From NCBI RefSeq assembly GCF_003731635.1, contig NZ_RCUA01000011.1, forward strand, positions 62,292 through 123,447: a DNA stretch of 61,156 bases, written 5' to 3'. Made by a program: the position numbers and the translations under genes. The stretch comes from Marisediminitalea oceani (GTDB lineage: Bacteria > Pseudomonadota > Gammaproteobacteria > Enterobacterales > Alteromonadaceae). Below the pieces are notes generated by a model. The model worked only from the letters and a program-made list of their open reading frames with translations, made no database searches and was not told where the DNA came from. Below are positions 18,080 through 28,227 of the stretch, one piece after another (position 1 is the first letter of the stretch; every line of letters starts with the position of its first letter).

Positions 18080-19006
18080 TTATTCCGTCAAGTTTACGAT
18101 ATTGATGGAGTCTGCAGTGTCAGGGCGGCTCTCGGGTTCAAACTCGGGGGCATCGAATGCGATGTCACCCTCTGGTTGTGCTTCACCTGTTGCTTTTATG
18201 GCTTTGAAGTCATGAAGATTTTTATCAACCAAATGCGAAGGGGTAACATTTTGCATCGCCCTGAACATTGATTCGATGCGGCCCGGGAACCGTTTGTTCC
18301 AGTCCTGCAACATCATTTTGATGTTCTGTCGCTGCAAATTCTCCTGTGAACCACATAAGTTACAGGGAATGATGGGAAATTCAACCGCAGTGGCGTATTT
18401 TTCAATATCCCGCTCGGTACAGTAGGCTAACGGGCGGATCACCACATGTTTGCCGTCATCGCTGACCAGTTTAGGTGGCATAGATTTTAATTTGCCGCCA
18501 TGGAACATGTTAAGAAACAGGGTCTCAAGCATATCGTCGCGGTGATGGCCAAGGGCGATCTTAGTGGCGCCCAGCTCTGTAGCCGTGCGGTACAAAATGC
18601 CGCGGCGTAACCGTGAGCATAACGAGCAGGTGGTTTTTCCCTCGGGGATCTTATCTTTCACGATGGAGTAAGTGTCTTCCTCAACAATACGGAAATCCAC
18701 GCCCAGGCTTTGCAGATATTCTGGCAAGATATGCTCTGGAAAACCGGGCTGTTTCTGGTCGAGGTTAACCGCCACTATGTCAAAGCTGATCGGTGCAATA
18801 CGCTGCAGATACATCAGCACATCCAGCATGGTGTAGCTGTCTTTACCGCCGGATAAGCACACCATTACCTTGTCGCCATCTTCAATCATGCCAAAATCGT
18901 CTATGGCTTTGCCGACATTACGGCGTATGCGTTTTTGTAGCTTATTGAAGCTGTATTTTTGCTTGGTTTGCGTTGCCGGCGCGGCACTGTTGATGTGTAA
19001 ACTCAT
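18080..19006 (-). CDS. ttcA: tRNA 2-thiocytidine biosynthesis protein TtcA
   Basis: TtcA thiolates cytidine 32 of certain tRNAs. The sequence shows the PP-loop SGGKDS, and the two CxxC pairs that hold its iron-sulfur cluster, [10 protein letters not shown] and [13 protein letters not shown] start at the ATG at 19006 (308 residues): a TATAAT box at 19039-19044 would put the transcript start just before it, which excludes the upstream in-frame TTG at 19030. The fnr-uspE-ttcA neighbourhood is conserved in related bacteria. Confidence 0.93.
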   Translation of the reverse strand: MSLHINSAAPATQTKQKYSFNKLQKRIRRNVGKAIDDFGMIEDGDKVMVCLSGGKDSYTMLDVLMYLQRIAPISFDIVAVNLDQKQPGFPEHILPEYLQSLGVDFRIVEEDTYSIVKDKIPEGKTTCSLCSRLRRGILYRTATELGATKIALGHHRDDMLETLFLNMFHGGKLKSMPPKLVSDDGKHVVIRPLAYCTERDIEKYATAVEFPIIPCNLCGSQENLQRQNIKMMLQDWNKRFPGRIESMFRAMQNVTPSHLVDKNLHDFKAIKATGEAQPEGDIAFDAPEFEPESRPDTADSINIVNLTE

Positions 19007-19038
19007 GATAAAGAAAGACCCATGTTGCAATGGGCGCC

Positions 19039-19044
19039 ATTATA
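19039..19044 (-). promoter_or_regulatory. -10 element of the ttcA promoter
   Basis: On the minus strand the sequence reads TATAAT followed by a GC-rich GGCGCCC. The expected transcript start is about 20-25 bases ahead of the ttcA ATG. No good -35 box is visible, so an activator or a weak promoter is possible. Confidence 0.5.
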
Positions 19045-19089
19045 CGTGAAGCCAGGGTAGGCTGCATCCCTGAATAATCCAGTGATAAC

Positions 19090-19117
19090 CCGTGGCAGTA
19101 ACTAAATCCTGCCACGG
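19090..19117 (-). terminator. Hairpin after uspE, probable terminator
   Basis: CCGTGGCAG (19090-19098) and CTGCCACGG (19109-19117) form a perfect nine-base stem just past the uspE stop. It lacks a T tract, so termination may be Rho-assisted. Confidence 0.5.
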
Positions 19118-19126
19118 CAGCCTGCA

Positions 19127-20044
19127 TTAGCTAACAGGGCTTTCAAAGCCCTCGGGTTTAATGGCCAGCACATCACAGTTGAGTTCATCGATAACATGTT
19201 CGGCGGTATTGCCAATGAGTGCTGCTGAAATGCCTACACGGCCCACGGTACCGATGATTACCAGCTCGGCATCCAGCTCTTTGGCAACCTGCGGGATGAC
19301 TTTTTCGGGTAATCCTTCTCTCACATGGCAGCTATCCAGCGGGATATTGTACTGATTACTGTGTTTTTCCATTTCTTCAAGGTGATGGATTTTCACCGAA
19401 GCATTATAAGATTCCGGATCAAACTCAGGCACCTCAATAGCAATGTTGAGCGGTGTGCCAGGGTAGCAGTTGGCCAGATGGACATGACCACTCAGCAATT
19501 TGGCGTAGTCGAGTGCAATATTCGTTAGGCGATCATTGAGCTGGGCATGTTCACGGTCTTCCGTTCCCACGTTAACCGCCGCTACAATTTTGCCATCCTG
19601 GGGCCAGTCGTGCTCTTTAACCAGCAGTACCGGTGCAGGGCACTTACGTACAAGGTGCCAGTCGGTAGGGGTAAAGATCACTGAGCGTAAATCATCGTGA
19701 GAGCGGGTCGCTTTCACCACAATGTCGGCGCTGCTGGCAAGAGCGTATTTAATAATGGCTTCGTAAGGGCGGTTATTCCATTCCACGACAGCCTCTATGG
19801 GCTGGCCGTACTCTGCCAGTTGTTCCTTAAGCCAGGCTGTTCTCTCGTTCACAACGGCCTGACGCATGGCCTCACGCTCTTCACCGGATAGCATGGTGGT
19901 CATTTCGTATGAGAAATCGTAGATGGTCATCAGGGCGGTAATAGACGCGCCGGTTTTTTCGGCCAGTTCGATGGCTCTGGAGATAGCGGGCTGGTTTTCC
20001 CTTTCAGGTTCTACCACGGCCAGAATATTGCTGTACTCAATCAT
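19127..20044 (-). CDS. uspE: Universal stress protein UspE
   Basis: The 305-residue protein is a tandem of two Usp domains (about 1-150 and 155-300), the layout of E. coli UspE. The second domain ends with a nucleotide-binding-type loop (IGTVGRVGISAALIGNTAEH). It is next to fnr, as in Shewanella, Vibrio and E. coli, where uspE contributes to stress resistance and motility or adhesion. A partial FNR-type site lies about 70 bases upstream. Its terminator hairpin separates it from ttcA. Confidence 0.9.
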   Translation of the reverse strand: MIEYSNILAVVEPERENQPAISRAIELAEKTGASITALMTIYDFSYEMTTMLSGEEREAMRQAVVNERTAWLKEQLAEYGQPIEAVVEWNNRPYEAIIKYALASSADIVVKATRSHDDLRSVIFTPTDWHLVRKCPAPVLLVKEHDWPQDGKIVAAVNVGTEDREHAQLNDRLTNIALDYAKLLSGHVHLANCYPGTPLNIAIEVPEFDPESYNASVKIHHLEEMEKHSNQYNIPLDSCHVREGLPEKVIPQVAKELDAELVIIGTVGRVGISAALIGNTAEHVIDELNCDVLAIKPEGFESPVS

Positions 20045-20112
20045 AACGACTCTCCCTGGGAAGTATTCATTATGAGTGTACGACGTGAACAGCTGTTTCT
20101 CCAGTTTCAGAC

Positions 20113-20126
20113 TTGTCTGGGATCAA
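20113..20126 (-). promoter_or_regulatory. Partial FNR-type site upstream of uspE
   Basis: The minus strand reads TTGATCCCAGACAA, eight of ten matches to TTGAT-N4-ATCAA. A TACACT -10-like box at 20080-20075 would place the site near -51, which is not a classic activating position. FNR control of uspE is therefore only a possibility. Confidence 0.35.
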
Positions 20127-20166
20127 GTAATGCTACAAAACCAGAGAAAAACAGCTTTTTAACGGA

Positions 20167-20904
20167 CTAACTAATAGTGGTGGAAGGAATATCCATGCTA
20201 TGCAGTTTATTATCCATCGCTTCAAAATCGAGGATAGTGATAAGTTTGCCATCAACCTTGATAATGCCTTCCTTCTGGAAGCGAGTTAACAGGCGGGAGA
20301 TGGTTTCTACGGTCAGACCCAGGTAATTACCAATCTCATTACGGGTCATACTCAGGTTATACTGACGCGGCGAAAAGCCACGGTCTTCAAAGCGTTTGGA
20401 CAGATGCGCAAGAAAATATATCAGGCGTTCTTCGGCAGTACGCTTGTTAAGCAACATCATCAGATCGTGATCCTGCTTAATTTCGGCACTCATAAAGCTC
20501 ATGATCTGGTGACGCAGTTTAGGGAACTGAACCGCCATTTTATCCAGCGTTTCATAAGGTAACTCACAAACCATAGCGGTTTCGAGCGCCTGGGTGTAGC
20601 TCTGGTGAGCATTTTCGCGCAGCGCATCAAAGCCGATAATATCACCGGGAAAATGAAAGCCAATGATTTGCTCTTCGCCGTCTTTACTACTTACAAAAGA
20701 TTTAAATGAACCAGCACGCACTGCGTAAAGCGAGTTAAATTTATCACCGGCTTTAACCAGTTTATCGTGCTTGTGAAGCGGCTTTTTACGCTCGATGATA
20801 TCATCCAGCGAATCGAGTTCGGTTTTATTTAACGAAACCGGCAGGCACAAATGGCTGAAACTACAGCTTTGACAATGAATCGAAAATTCTGAGCCTTTTG
20901 ACAT
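20167..20904 (-). CDS. fnr: Oxygen-sensing transcription regulator FNR
   Basis: FNR is a CRP-family regulator whose [4Fe-4S] cluster is lost in oxygen. The 245 residues keep three N-terminal ligands in [10 protein letters not shown] and the fourth cysteine in [11 protein letters not shown]. The cyclic-nucleotide-type beta roll follows, then the dimerisation helix and a helix-turn-helix whose recognition helix reads TVETISRLL, containing the E-SR determinants for TTGAT half-sites. Matching sites are present in this window upstream of ccoN (28178-28191) and a uspA-like gene (34830-34843). It lies directly after the cbb3 oxidase assembly genes, 26 bases from the TauE/SafE gene. Confidence 0.96.
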   Translation of the reverse strand: MSKGSEFSIHCQSCSFSHLCLPVSLNKTELDSLDDIIERKKPLHKHDKLVKAGDKFNSLYAVRAGSFKSFVSSKDGEEQIIGFHFPGDIIGFDALRENAHQSYTQALETAMVCELPYETLDKMAVQFPKLRHQIMSFMSAEIKQDHDLMMLLNKRTAEERLIYFLAHLSKRFEDRGFSPRQYNLSMTRNEIGNYLGLTVETISRLLTRFQKEGIIKVDGKLITILDFEAMDNKLHSMDIPSTTIS

Positions 20905-20930
20905 AGATTACGTCTCCGTGTGGGCGTCGT

Positions 20931-21599
20931 TTAATTATTACCGTTTAGGGTGCGGTAAATCAAGAAAACCGCATATATTATCAGGCAAATTGCGACTAAT
21001 GACTTAGTCTTCGGGTGTTGTAGGAGCTTTAATAACCAGCCAGCCCCCAGGCTCACGGCAATAAGCGCCGGAAAAGTACCCAGTCCAAAGGCGGCCATTG
21101 TAACAGCCCCATACAAACCATCACCACTGACTAATGCCCAGGTAAGAGTTGAATAGACCAGTCCACAGGGTAACCAGCCCCAGATAAAACCATAAGGAAA
21201 CGCCGATAAGGGTGACTTAAAGGGTATAAAACGTTTCGACCACGGGCGAATGCGTTGCCAAAGGCCGTTACCCAGCTTTTCCAGCCGGGCAAGACCACGC
21301 CACCACTGGGCCAGATATAAACCCATAGCAATCAGCATCGCGGCGCTGAGTAGCTGAAATATCATCAGGCCATGGCTCACCGAAGCACGCGCCACCTGAC
21401 CAAGTACCCCGGTTACGGCTCCGGCAATAGCATAGCTGGTAATGCGCCCGAGATTATAACTGAATATATAGGCAAGGGGTGGCTGACCACCTGGTACCGC
21501 TGCCCGCAAGGCTCCCGCAATGCCACCACACATGCCTACGCAATGCAGCGAACCGGCGAGGCCTACGACAAAGGCCGAAATAAAGCTGAAATCACTCAT
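20931..21599 (-). CDS. TauE/SafE-type membrane protein of the cco locus (COG2836)
   Basis: Starting at ATG 21599 the protein has 222 residues and about six membrane helices, with the family motif GLAGSLHCVGMCGGIAGAL near its N-terminus. Members of this group usually stand between ccoS and fnr in gammaproteobacteria. The conserved cysteines and glycines of the HCxxMCGG segment suggest metal handling, possibly copper for the oxidase, but the function is not established. It overlaps the ccoS end by eight bases. The longer frame to 21695 runs through ccoS and is not used. Confidence 0.85.
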   Translation of the reverse strand: MSDFSFISAFVVGLAGSLHCVGMCGGIAGALRAAVPGGQPPLAYIFSYNLGRITSYAIAGAVTGVLGQVARASVSHGLMIFQLLSAAMLIAMGLYLAQWWRGLARLEKLGNGLWQRIRPWSKRFIPFKSPLSAFPYGFIWGWLPCGLVYSTLTWALVSGDGLYGAVTMAAFGLGTFPALIAVSLGAGWLLKLLQHPKTKSLVAICLIIYAVFLIYRTLNGNN

Positions 21600-21795
21600 T
21601 ATCGTTGTTAGCTTTATCCTGGGCTTTGGCTTGTTGGTTACGTTCTTCTTCGGGTAAATCGTCGTCGAACAGAATGCTGTAGCCCTGGCGCTCAAGGTCC
21701 TGAAACTGATCGGATTTTACCGCCCAGAAGAAAATTCCCAGCGCCACTGCGACCAGAATAATAGCCAACGGGATCAGCACATAAATAATACTCAC
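21592..21795 (-). CDS. ccoS: cbb3 oxidase maturation protein CcoS
   Basis: This 67-residue single-pass membrane protein starts MSIIYVLIPLAIILVAVALG and continues with the family segment FFWAVKSDQFQDLERQG. CcoS is needed for cofactor insertion into the cbb3 oxidase catalytic subunit. Its acidic cytoplasmic tail (ILFDDDLPEEE) is typical. It follows ccoI by nine bases. Confidence 0.95.
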   Translation of the reverse strand: MSIIYVLIPLAIILVAVALGIFFWAVKSDQFQDLERQGYSILFDDDLPEEERNQQAKAQDKANNDNE

Positions 21796-21804
21796 AATAC
21801 CGCC

Positions 21805-24183
21805 TTACTTTAATAATCGGGTCGAGTTTGACACCACTATGATACTACTTAATGACATACCGATCACGGCCATCCACGGCAACAGCAGGCCGGAAACCGC
21901 AAAAGGTAAAATAAGCAGGTTGTAGCCAAGTGCCCAGAGAATATTCTGGCGGATTTTGCGGCGGGTTTTCGCAGCAATATCCACCAGTGCCGGTACTGTG
22001 CTGAGTGATTCGCTCAACAACACAACGTCCGCCGCGTTGCGGGCAATGTCGGTGGCATTGCCAACAGCTACCGACACATCTGCACTGGCCAGTACCGGCG
22101 CATCGTTAATACCGTCACCCAGCATCATTACTTTATGACCCTGATCCTGCAGTTTCTGTACCGCCTGATATTTTTGTTCTGGTGTTAATTCACCGGTGGC
22201 CACTGCCAGGGGCAGCTTAGCGGCCAGCTTATCAACGTTTTGCTGGGTATCCCCACTTAATAGCACCAACTGAAAGCTGTCTAACCCGGCGAGGGTTTCA
22301 GCCGTATCGCTCTTGAGACTGTCGGTAACTTCATAGGCTGCCAGGCACTCGCCATTGCAAACCAGGTACACATTGGCGCTTACCGGCACAGCAGACGGGT
22401 CTGCCTGGGTAAACGTGGCTGAGCCGAGCAGATATTGCTCACCGTCTACTGTGCCGCGAATTCCGCCGCCGGCAGTGACCTCAAAATCACTCACCTTAAA
22501 CGACTCGCTGGCAGAAAATGCCTTACTGATAGGATGTTCAGAACGAGACTCAAGGCTTGCCGTCACATTAAAGAGATAATCTGCCTGTGCAGGATTGGCG
22601 AACCAGCGGTCGGCAATACCGAATTTACCTTCGGTAAGGGTACCGGTTTTATCCAGGGCAATGGTATCAATACCGGTGATTTGCTCCAGAGCATCGGCGC
22701 GCTTGAGTAATATTCCCTGCTTGTTGAGCCTGGCCATGGCGCAGGTAAGCGCCGATGGCGTAGCCAGTCCCAGTGCGCAGGGGCAGGTTGCTACCAGTAC
22801 CGCAATAGCTATCCAGAATGCCTCGTTGTTACCTTGTACAGTCCAATAAGCGAAGGTGAGGGCACTAATCGCTAACACCGCCATAACAAAATAACGAGAA
22901 AACGAATCTGCCATTTGCGCCGCCTTGGGCTTGTTGGCCATCGCGGTAGATTGCAGGCGTATAATCTGATTTACCAGCGCATATTTGAGTTGCTGATGAA
23001 CCTCTATGGTAAGGGTATTTTGTTGATTCACCGTACCACCAAATACCGCTGCACCGGTTTCTTTCAGAACCGGCTCAAATTCACCGGTGAGCATAGACTC
23101 ATCAATGGCTGAAGCGCCTTCAATAATGCGGCCGTCGACCGGGATGGTTTCGCCCGCTTTTACCAGTACCTTATCGCCCACAGCGAGGTGTTTTGCCAGG
23201 CAGGGTTCAACTTTGCCATCGTCGCTCAGCCGGTGAGCAGTAACCGGGATGTATTGCATCATATTGGCGGATATCTGCGTTGCCCGATGACGGGAGCGGT
23301 GCTCCAGGTAGCGGCTTAACAGCAGCAAAAAGATAAACATGCAGATGGATTCAAAGTACACATCACCGGTTTCCAGTAACGTCGATTTTATCCCCGCAAT
23401 ATAGGTGCCGAAAACGGCAATAGTCACCGGTACATCCATATTTACCGTGCGGGCACTGATAGCTTTAATCGCCCCCAGGTAAAAGGTACTGCCGGAGTAG
23501 AAAACCACTGGCGTAGTAAGTACCAATGCTACCCAGTAAAAATACTGGCGGGTTTCGGCTTCGATAGCCCCAAACAAATCAAAATACAGGCCGGTCATTA
23601 ACATCATGACCTGCATGGTCATCAGCCCGGCAAGCCCCAGTTTTTTAAGAAACTGCTTTTGTTCGTTCTGATATGAGGCTTCGTGTTGATCTGGCTGGAA
23701 AGGCAGTGCCGCATAGCCTATTTTCTTAAGCGCTTTTAAGATACCGCTAAGATGAATAACTTCGTCAGACCAGGTTACTGCAGCCCGGCGCTCCGAAACA
23801 TTCACGGAAACCTGATTGATACCGTTTACCCTGGCCAGTTGCTTTTCTATTAGCCAGCCGCAGGCCGCGCAGGTGATCCCCTCTACTGTGAGCTGAATTT
23901 GCTTGTTATTGCCTTCATCTATAACGAAGTCTTCCTGTAGGGCAGGGTCATCATACATTGCCAGTTTACCCAGCGTGGCCTGAAATTCGGTATCACCGCG
24001 GGCAGCCGGTTCGGTACGAAACTGATAATAATCTTCCAGACCATTGTCAACAATGGCTTCGGCTACCGCCTGACAACCGGGACAGCACATAACCCGGTCT
24101 TTACCGAGTATAGTGGCATGATAGGGGCTGTCAGCTTCTGCGGGCAACCCGCAGTGGTAGCATTCGATGGCGGTAACGTTCAT
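21805..24183 (-). CDS. ccoI: Copper-translocating P-type ATPase CcoI
   Basis: CcoI is a P1B-type ATPase that supplies copper for the cbb3 oxidase. The 792 residues show an N-terminal cysteine region (CYHCGL and [12 protein letters not shown]), a heavy-metal-associated domain with GITCAACGW, the membrane metal site CPC in [14 protein letters not shown], the phosphorylation site DKTGTLTEG, and the hinge [10 protein letters not shown]. The N-terminal CCPGC domain marks CcoI/FixI-type pumps as opposed to CopA. Its ATG overlaps the ccoH stop by one base, so translation is coupled. Confidence 0.95.
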   Translation of the reverse strand: MNVTAIECYHCGLPAEADSPYHATILGKDRVMCCPGCQAVAEAIVDNGLEDYYQFRTEPAARGDTEFQATLGKLAMYDDPALQEDFVIDEGNNKQIQLTVEGITCAACGWLIEKQLARVNGINQVSVNVSERRAAVTWSDEVIHLSGILKALKKIGYAALPFQPDQHEASYQNEQKQFLKKLGLAGLMTMQVMMLMTGLYFDLFGAIEAETRQYFYWVALVLTTPVVFYSGSTFYLGAIKAISARTVNMDVPVTIAVFGTYIAGIKSTLLETGDVYFESICMFIFLLLLSRYLEHRSRHRATQISANMMQYIPVTAHRLSDDGKVEPCLAKHLAVGDKVLVKAGETIPVDGRIIEGASAIDESMLTGEFEPVLKETGAAVFGGTVNQQNTLTIEVHQQLKYALVNQIIRLQSTAMANKPKAAQMADSFSRYFVMAVLAISALTFAYWTVQGNNEAFWIAIAVLVATCPCALGLATPSALTCAMARLNKQGILLKRADALEQITGIDTIALDKTGTLTEGKFGIADRWFANPAQADYLFNVTASLESRSEHPISKAFSASESFKVSDFEVTAGGGIRGTVDGEQYLLGSATFTQADPSAVPVSANVYLVCNGECLAAYEVTDSLKSDTAETLAGLDSFQLVLLSGDTQQNVDKLAAKLPLAVATGELTPEQKYQAVQKLQDQGHKVMMLGDGINDAPVLASADVSVAVGNATDIARNAADVVLLSESLSTVPALVDIAAKTRRKIRQNILWALGYNLLILPFAVSGLLLPWMAVIGMSLSSIIVVSNSTRLLK

Positions 24184-24674
24184 TAGGGAACGAAGCGAAT
24201 CTTATCTTTACGATGCAGAGAGATTTCCTGCTGTACTTTCCAGCTGTCATCGATAGGCGTTAGTGATACGCGCCATTTACCGTTGGTGTCCTGCTCGGTA
24301 AAGCCACGATAAATCCCTTTGGCATCACGGGTTAACAGCAGCGAAAAGTCCTTTTCCTGCAATGTTACGTGATAAAAGTTAAGTTTAAGGGCGTTACCAG
24401 TGCTGGGAATACCGCTGTGAAATTCCAGCGCAATCTGACCATCATTAACGGTTAAATCGGTCATGATCCGCAGCCTCTGGGCTTCTTCAACCTTCGCCAT
24501 GCTGGCGTTGATGGCTTTACCTTCCTTGTAATAATCGTCAACCACCAACGAATCTTCGGTGTTGGCGGCAAAATTTACTAAGAAATAGGCCATAACAAAT
24601 GATGAAACCGGCACGGCTATCAAAAACCACGGCCAGAAGTATTTATACCAGGGTTTGGTATCGGTTTTTTCCAT
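24183..24674 (-). CDS. ccoH: cbb3 oxidase assembly protein CcoH (FixH)
   Basis: The 163-residue protein has one N-terminal membrane helix ([18 protein letters not shown]) and the FixH-type periplasmic beta domain, starting with the [12 protein letters not shown] motif typical of the family. CcoH helps assemble CcoN, CcoO and CcoP. It is the first gene after the ccoP terminator. The ccoG gene often found between ccoP and ccoH is absent here. Confidence 0.92.
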   Translation of the reverse strand: MEKTDTKPWYKYFWPWFLIAVPVSSFVMAYFLVNFAANTEDSLVVDDYYKEGKAINASMAKVEEAQRLRIMTDLTVNDGQIALEFHSGIPSTGNALKLNFYHVTLQEKDFSLLLTRDAKGIYRGFTEQDTNGKWRVSLTPIDDSWKVQQEISLHRKDKIRFVP

Positions 24675-24772
24675 TACTGCATTCCCGATGAACTTTATGG
24701 AACTGTTAATACGAATTCGGATAACACCTGATCAGGTTTTTATGCGAATTGGTATTACGGTTGTGTCGAATA

Positions 24773-24804
24773 AAAAAGCCCCGTAAAAAACGAGGCTTTT
24801 GCAT
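24773..24804 (-). terminator. Rho-independent terminator after ccoP
   Basis: On the minus strand AAAAGCCTCG pairs with CGGGGCTTTT around a TTTTTTA loop, followed by more T. It ends the ccoNOQP transcript and partly separates it from ccoH-ccoI-ccoS. Confidence 0.8.
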
Positions 24805-24818
24805 TATATTTTAAAATC

Positions 24819-25775
24819 TTAGTTAGACAAGCTGTACACGTAAGTAGCTACTACGTGGATCTTGTTGTCACCCAGTGTTTTCTTGAACGAAGGCATTACA
24901 CCGTTACGACCGTAGGTCAGAGTTTCGGTGATAGCGCGCTCAGAGCCACCGTACAGCCAGATGTTGTCTGTCAGGTTAGGTGCGCCAAGCATTTGGTTAC
25001 CTTTACCGTCCATACCGTGACAGGCCGCACATGCCATGAAGCGGGCTTTACCAGCTTCGGCCAGTGTATCGTGATTTTCTTCCATTTCACGACCACTCAG
25101 GCTCAACACGTAAGCAACAGTTTCTTTGATGCCTTGCTCACCCATGGCGTCGATCCATGCAGGCATTGCTGCAATACGACCGTTAGTCAGGGTTTCTTTA
25201 ATCTTGGCACCAGAACCGCCGTACAGCCAGTCATCATCAGTCAGGTTAGGGAAGCCCATGTTACCGCGGGCATCTGAACCGTGACACTGTGAACAGTTCT
25301 GCATAAACAGACGCTGACCCACTTTAACCGCTTCTTCGTTTTTAACCAGTTCTTCTACTGGTACCTGAGCGTACGCTTCGAAGATTGGGTCAAACTTTTC
25401 AGCAGCGAAGTCTAACTCACGGTCATACTGAACCAGATAACCTTCTTCTTTCGCTTCAATACGTGCCTGAGCTGATTCTTCTAAAGACTGTACATTCTGG
25501 TTAGAACTCTTCCAGCCCCAGAAACCTTCCCAGGAACCTAAACCAGGATACAGAGCTAAGTAGAAGAAACTCCATACGATTGTGATGTAAAACAGAATGG
25601 TCCACCATCTTGGCAGCGGATTGTTGATTTCAACAATCCCGTCAAACTCGTGTCCCATTGACTCGCCTTCCGGATGGCCGGTGTAGTTGGTCAGGTTCCA
25701 ACGTAACAGCAAGTAACTTCCGACTATGGTTCCCAGTGTGATCACAGAGATCCAAATTGTCCAAAACATGCTCAT
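24819..25775 (-). CDS. ccoP: cbb3-type cytochrome c oxidase subunit III, dihaem
   Basis: CcoP carries electrons from soluble cytochrome c to CcoO. The 318-residue protein has two N-terminal membrane segments (MFWTIWISVITLGTIVGSYL and the stretch after RWWTIL) and two c-type haem motifs, CSQCH (about residue 160) and CAACH (about residue 250), each with a downstream methionine ligand region (MPAW and MPSF). The start has GGGAG upstream. It is the last gene of ccoNOQP. Confidence 0.96.
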   Translation of the reverse strand: MSMFWTIWISVITLGTIVGSYLLLRWNLTNYTGHPEGESMGHEFDGIVEINNPLPRWWTILFYITIVWSFFYLALYPGLGSWEGFWGWKSSNQNVQSLEESAQARIEAKEEGYLVQYDRELDFAAEKFDPIFEAYAQVPVEELVKNEEAVKVGQRLFMQNCSQCHGSDARGNMGFPNLTDDDWLYGGSGAKIKETLTNGRIAAMPAWIDAMGEQGIKETVAYVLSLSGREMEENHDTLAEAGKARFMACAACHGMDGKGNQMLGAPNLTDNIWLYGGSERAITETLTYGRNGVMPSFKKTLGDNKIHVVATYVYSLSN

Positions 25776-25790
25776 GAGTGTTAACTCCCG

Positions 25791-25952
25791 CTATTCTTTC
25801 TTTGATTCTTCTTTGTCTTCGTCGGCAAAGGGGAGGTTAGCGGCCTCGTCGAACTTTTTCTTGTTACGACCGCTAAATGCCCACCACACAATGCCCATAA
25901 ATATGACGAAGACGATGACAGTAAAAATGCTGCCTACAGTACCCTGGTCCAT
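25791..25952 (-). CDS. ccoQ: cbb3 oxidase small subunit CcoQ
   Basis: This 53-residue protein begins MDQGTVGSIFTVIVFVIFMG and continues with one membrane helix ending at IVWWAFSGRNKKK, then an acidic tail. The size, the single helix with a basic end and the place between ccoO and ccoP identify it as CcoQ/FixQ, which stabilises the complex. Its ATG is one base past the ccoO stop. Confidence 0.93.
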   Translation of the reverse strand: MDQGTVGSIFTVIVFVIFMGIVWWAFSGRNKKKFDEAANLPFADEDKEESKKE

Positions 25953-25953
25953 A

Positions 25954-26559
25954 CTATTTCAGGTATGTGCCAAGAGATTGTAGATAAGCAATAAGGGCTT
26001 CCATTTCGGTTTTGCCTTTTACTGCCGCCTGTGCACCTGCGATGTCTTCCTCTGTGTAAGGCACGCCCAGAGTCTGGAATACTTCCATCTTCTTAGCGGT
26101 GTCTTCACCGGTCAGCGTGTTTTCTGCTAACCATGGGAAGCCTGGCATGTTTGACTCAGGTACAACATCACGAGGGTTAATCAAATGAACGCGGTGCCAC
26201 TCATCACTGTAACGGCCACCAACACGGGCCAGATCAGGACCAGTACGCTTAGAGCCCCACAGGAACGGATGTTCCCATACTGACTCACCAGCTACTGAAT
26301 AGTGACCATAACGTTCTGTTTCAGCACGGAATGGGCGAATCATCTGGCTGTGACAACCTACACAACCTTCACGGATGTAGATATCACGACCTTCTAATTG
26401 CAGGGCAGTGTAAGGCTTAAGACCTTTTACCGGCTCCATTACCTGCTGTTGGAACATCAGCGGCGTGATCTGAACCAGAGCACCGAAGCTGATTGCAATT
26501 AAGATAAGAACTGTTAGCAGACCAACGTTCTTTTCAACTAATTCATGTGGATTACGCAT
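25954..26559 (-). CDS. ccoO: cbb3-type cytochrome c oxidase subunit II, monohaem
   Basis: The 201-residue protein has an N-terminal membrane anchor ([18 protein letters not shown]) and one haem c motif CVGCHSQ with a distal methionine in [10 protein letters not shown]. It passes electrons from CcoP to CcoN. The length and the ERYGHYS segment fit the family. It is 12 bases downstream of ccoN. Confidence 0.96.
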   Translation of the reverse strand: MRNPHELVEKNVGLLTVLILIAISFGALVQITPLMFQQQVMEPVKGLKPYTALQLEGRDIYIREGCVGCHSQMIRPFRAETERYGHYSVAGESVWEHPFLWGSKRTGPDLARVGGRYSDEWHRVHLINPRDVVPESNMPGFPWLAENTLTGEDTAKKMEVFQTLGVPYTEEDIAGAQAAVKGKTEMEALIAYLQSLGTYLK

Positions 26560-26571
26560 TTCTACTACTCC

Positions 26572-27999
26572 TTATGCTGCGGCTGGTTCTGGAACCAGGC
26601 TACCTTTCGGTGCACTTACTGTTCTGTAAGTGTTGTAAGCCATGATTAACATACCGGCAACAACGAAGCAGCCACCCACGAAACGTACAACATAGAATGG
26701 TTTAGACGCTTCCAGAGACTCAACAAAGCTGTAAGTCAGGGTACCGTCAGCGTTAACTGCACGCCACATCAGACCTTGCAGAACACCAGACATCCACATT
26801 GCTACGATGTACAGCACCACACCAATGGTAGCGAACCAGAAGTGAACGTTAACCAGTTTGGTTGAGTACATTGCTTTTTGACCGAACAGGTGCGGGATCA
26901 GGTGGTAGATTGAACCAATTGATACCATGGCAACCCAGCCCAGTGCACCAGAGTGTACGTGACCTACGGTCCAGTCAGTGTAGTGTGACAGCGCGTTTAC
27001 GGTTTTGATTGCCATCATCGGGCCTTCGAAGGTAGACATACCGTAGAAAGACAGAGAAACAATCAGGAAACGCAGAACAGGGTCGGTACGCAGTTTGTGC
27101 CATGCGCCTGACAGCGTCATGATACCGTTGATCATGCCACCCCAGGACGGTACGAACAGGATCACCGACATAACCATACCTAAAGACTGAGTCCAGTCAG
27201 GCAGGGCAGTGTAATGTAAGTGGTGAGGACCAGCCCAGATGTACAGTGAAATCAGCGCCCAGAAGTGAACAACTGACAGACGGTACGAGTAAACCGGACG
27301 TCCGGCCTGCTTAGGTACGAAGTAGTACATCATGCCTAAGAAGCCCGCAGTCAGGAAGAATCCTACCGCGTTGTGACCGTACCACCATTGCATCATGGCA
27401 TCTACGGCACCAGCATACATTGAATAGGATTTCATGAATGAAACAGGAAGCGCCATACTATTACCAATATGTAACACCGCAACCGTCAGCATAAAGGCAC
27501 CCAGGAACCAGTTCGCTACATAAATGTGCGAAACCTTACGAATAGCAAGGGTTCCAAAGAAGTTAATGATGTAAGCAACCCACACCAGGGCAATCAGGAT
27601 ATCGATTGGCCATTCCAGCTCTGCGTATTCTTTACTGGTTGTATAACCGAAAGGCAGGGTCAGAACTGCTGCAACGATAACGGCCTGCCATCCCCAGAAG
27701 GTAAAGGCGGCGAGCTTATCGCTGAACAAGCGAACCTGAGATGTACGCTGAACGATGTAGTAAGAGGTTGCGAACAATGCACAGCCACCGAAAGCAAAAA
27801 TTACGGCGTTGGTGTGCAAAGGACGTAGGCGAGAATAGGTTAACCATGGAATGTCGAAGTTCAGGGCCGGGGCAAATAATTGCGCTGCAATAAATACCCC
27901 AAGGCTCATTCCCACAATACCCCAAATAACGGTCATAATGGTAAATTGCCGTACAACTTTATAGTTGTAATCTGGCTGTGCTTGGCTTATTTCACTCAT
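26572..27999 (-). CDS. ccoN: cbb3-type cytochrome c oxidase subunit I
   Basis: CcoN is the catalytic subunit of the high-affinity terminal oxidase, with a low-spin haem b and a haem b3-CuB centre. The 475-residue, twelve-helix protein shows the histidines expected of haem and copper ligands, for instance in [33 protein letters not shown] and [12 protein letters not shown]. The oxidase serves respiration at low oxygen. A promoter with an FNR box lies about 140 bases upstream, so the ccoNOQP operon should be induced when oxygen falls. Confidence 0.97.
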   Translation of the reverse strand: MSEISQAQPDYNYKVVRQFTIMTVIWGIVGMSLGVFIAAQLFAPALNFDIPWLTYSRLRPLHTNAVIFAFGGCALFATSYYIVQRTSQVRLFSDKLAAFTFWGWQAVIVAAVLTLPFGYTTSKEYAELEWPIDILIALVWVAYIINFFGTLAIRKVSHIYVANWFLGAFMLTVAVLHIGNSMALPVSFMKSYSMYAGAVDAMMQWWYGHNAVGFFLTAGFLGMMYYFVPKQAGRPVYSYRLSVVHFWALISLYIWAGPHHLHYTALPDWTQSLGMVMSVILFVPSWGGMINGIMTLSGAWHKLRTDPVLRFLIVSLSFYGMSTFEGPMMAIKTVNALSHYTDWTVGHVHSGALGWVAMVSIGSIYHLIPHLFGQKAMYSTKLVNVHFWFATIGVVLYIVAMWMSGVLQGLMWRAVNADGTLTYSFVESLEASKPFYVVRFVGGCFVVAGMLIMAYNTYRTVSAPKGSLVPEPAAA

Positions 28000-28146
28000 T
28001 GTAATGAATCTTCCACTTCTTTTAAAAAAGGGTTTCCAACCGTGATACTAACGTATTTCAGGTGAGGTTGCGGACATCCCCTGAAGCCTATAGTTTATGG
28101 TTTATTGTCTACAGGCCAGTTGGTACCGCGGATAATAAAGTTTTTA

Positions 28147-28191
28147 ATAATAAAAAGATACCATAAACTAGGAGCGCTTGATCCTAGTCAA
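28147..28191 (-). promoter_or_regulatory. FNR box and -10 element of the ccoNOQP promoter
   Basis: The minus strand has TTGACTAGGATCAA at 28191-28178, nine of ten matches to TTGAT-N4-ATCAA, and a TATTAT -10 box at 28152-28147. The centre of the site falls about 42-45 bases ahead of the expected transcript start, near the class II activating position. The symmetrical site could also act on the divergent gene at 28228. Confidence 0.75.
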
Positions 28192-28227
28192 TAAAGAAAA
28201 ACTGACATTTACAAAATAGTGATATTA

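Noticed and set aside
21600..21695. Upstream extension of the TauE/SafE gene
   Set aside because: It would run through ccoS in another frame; the family N-terminus fits the ATG at 21599.
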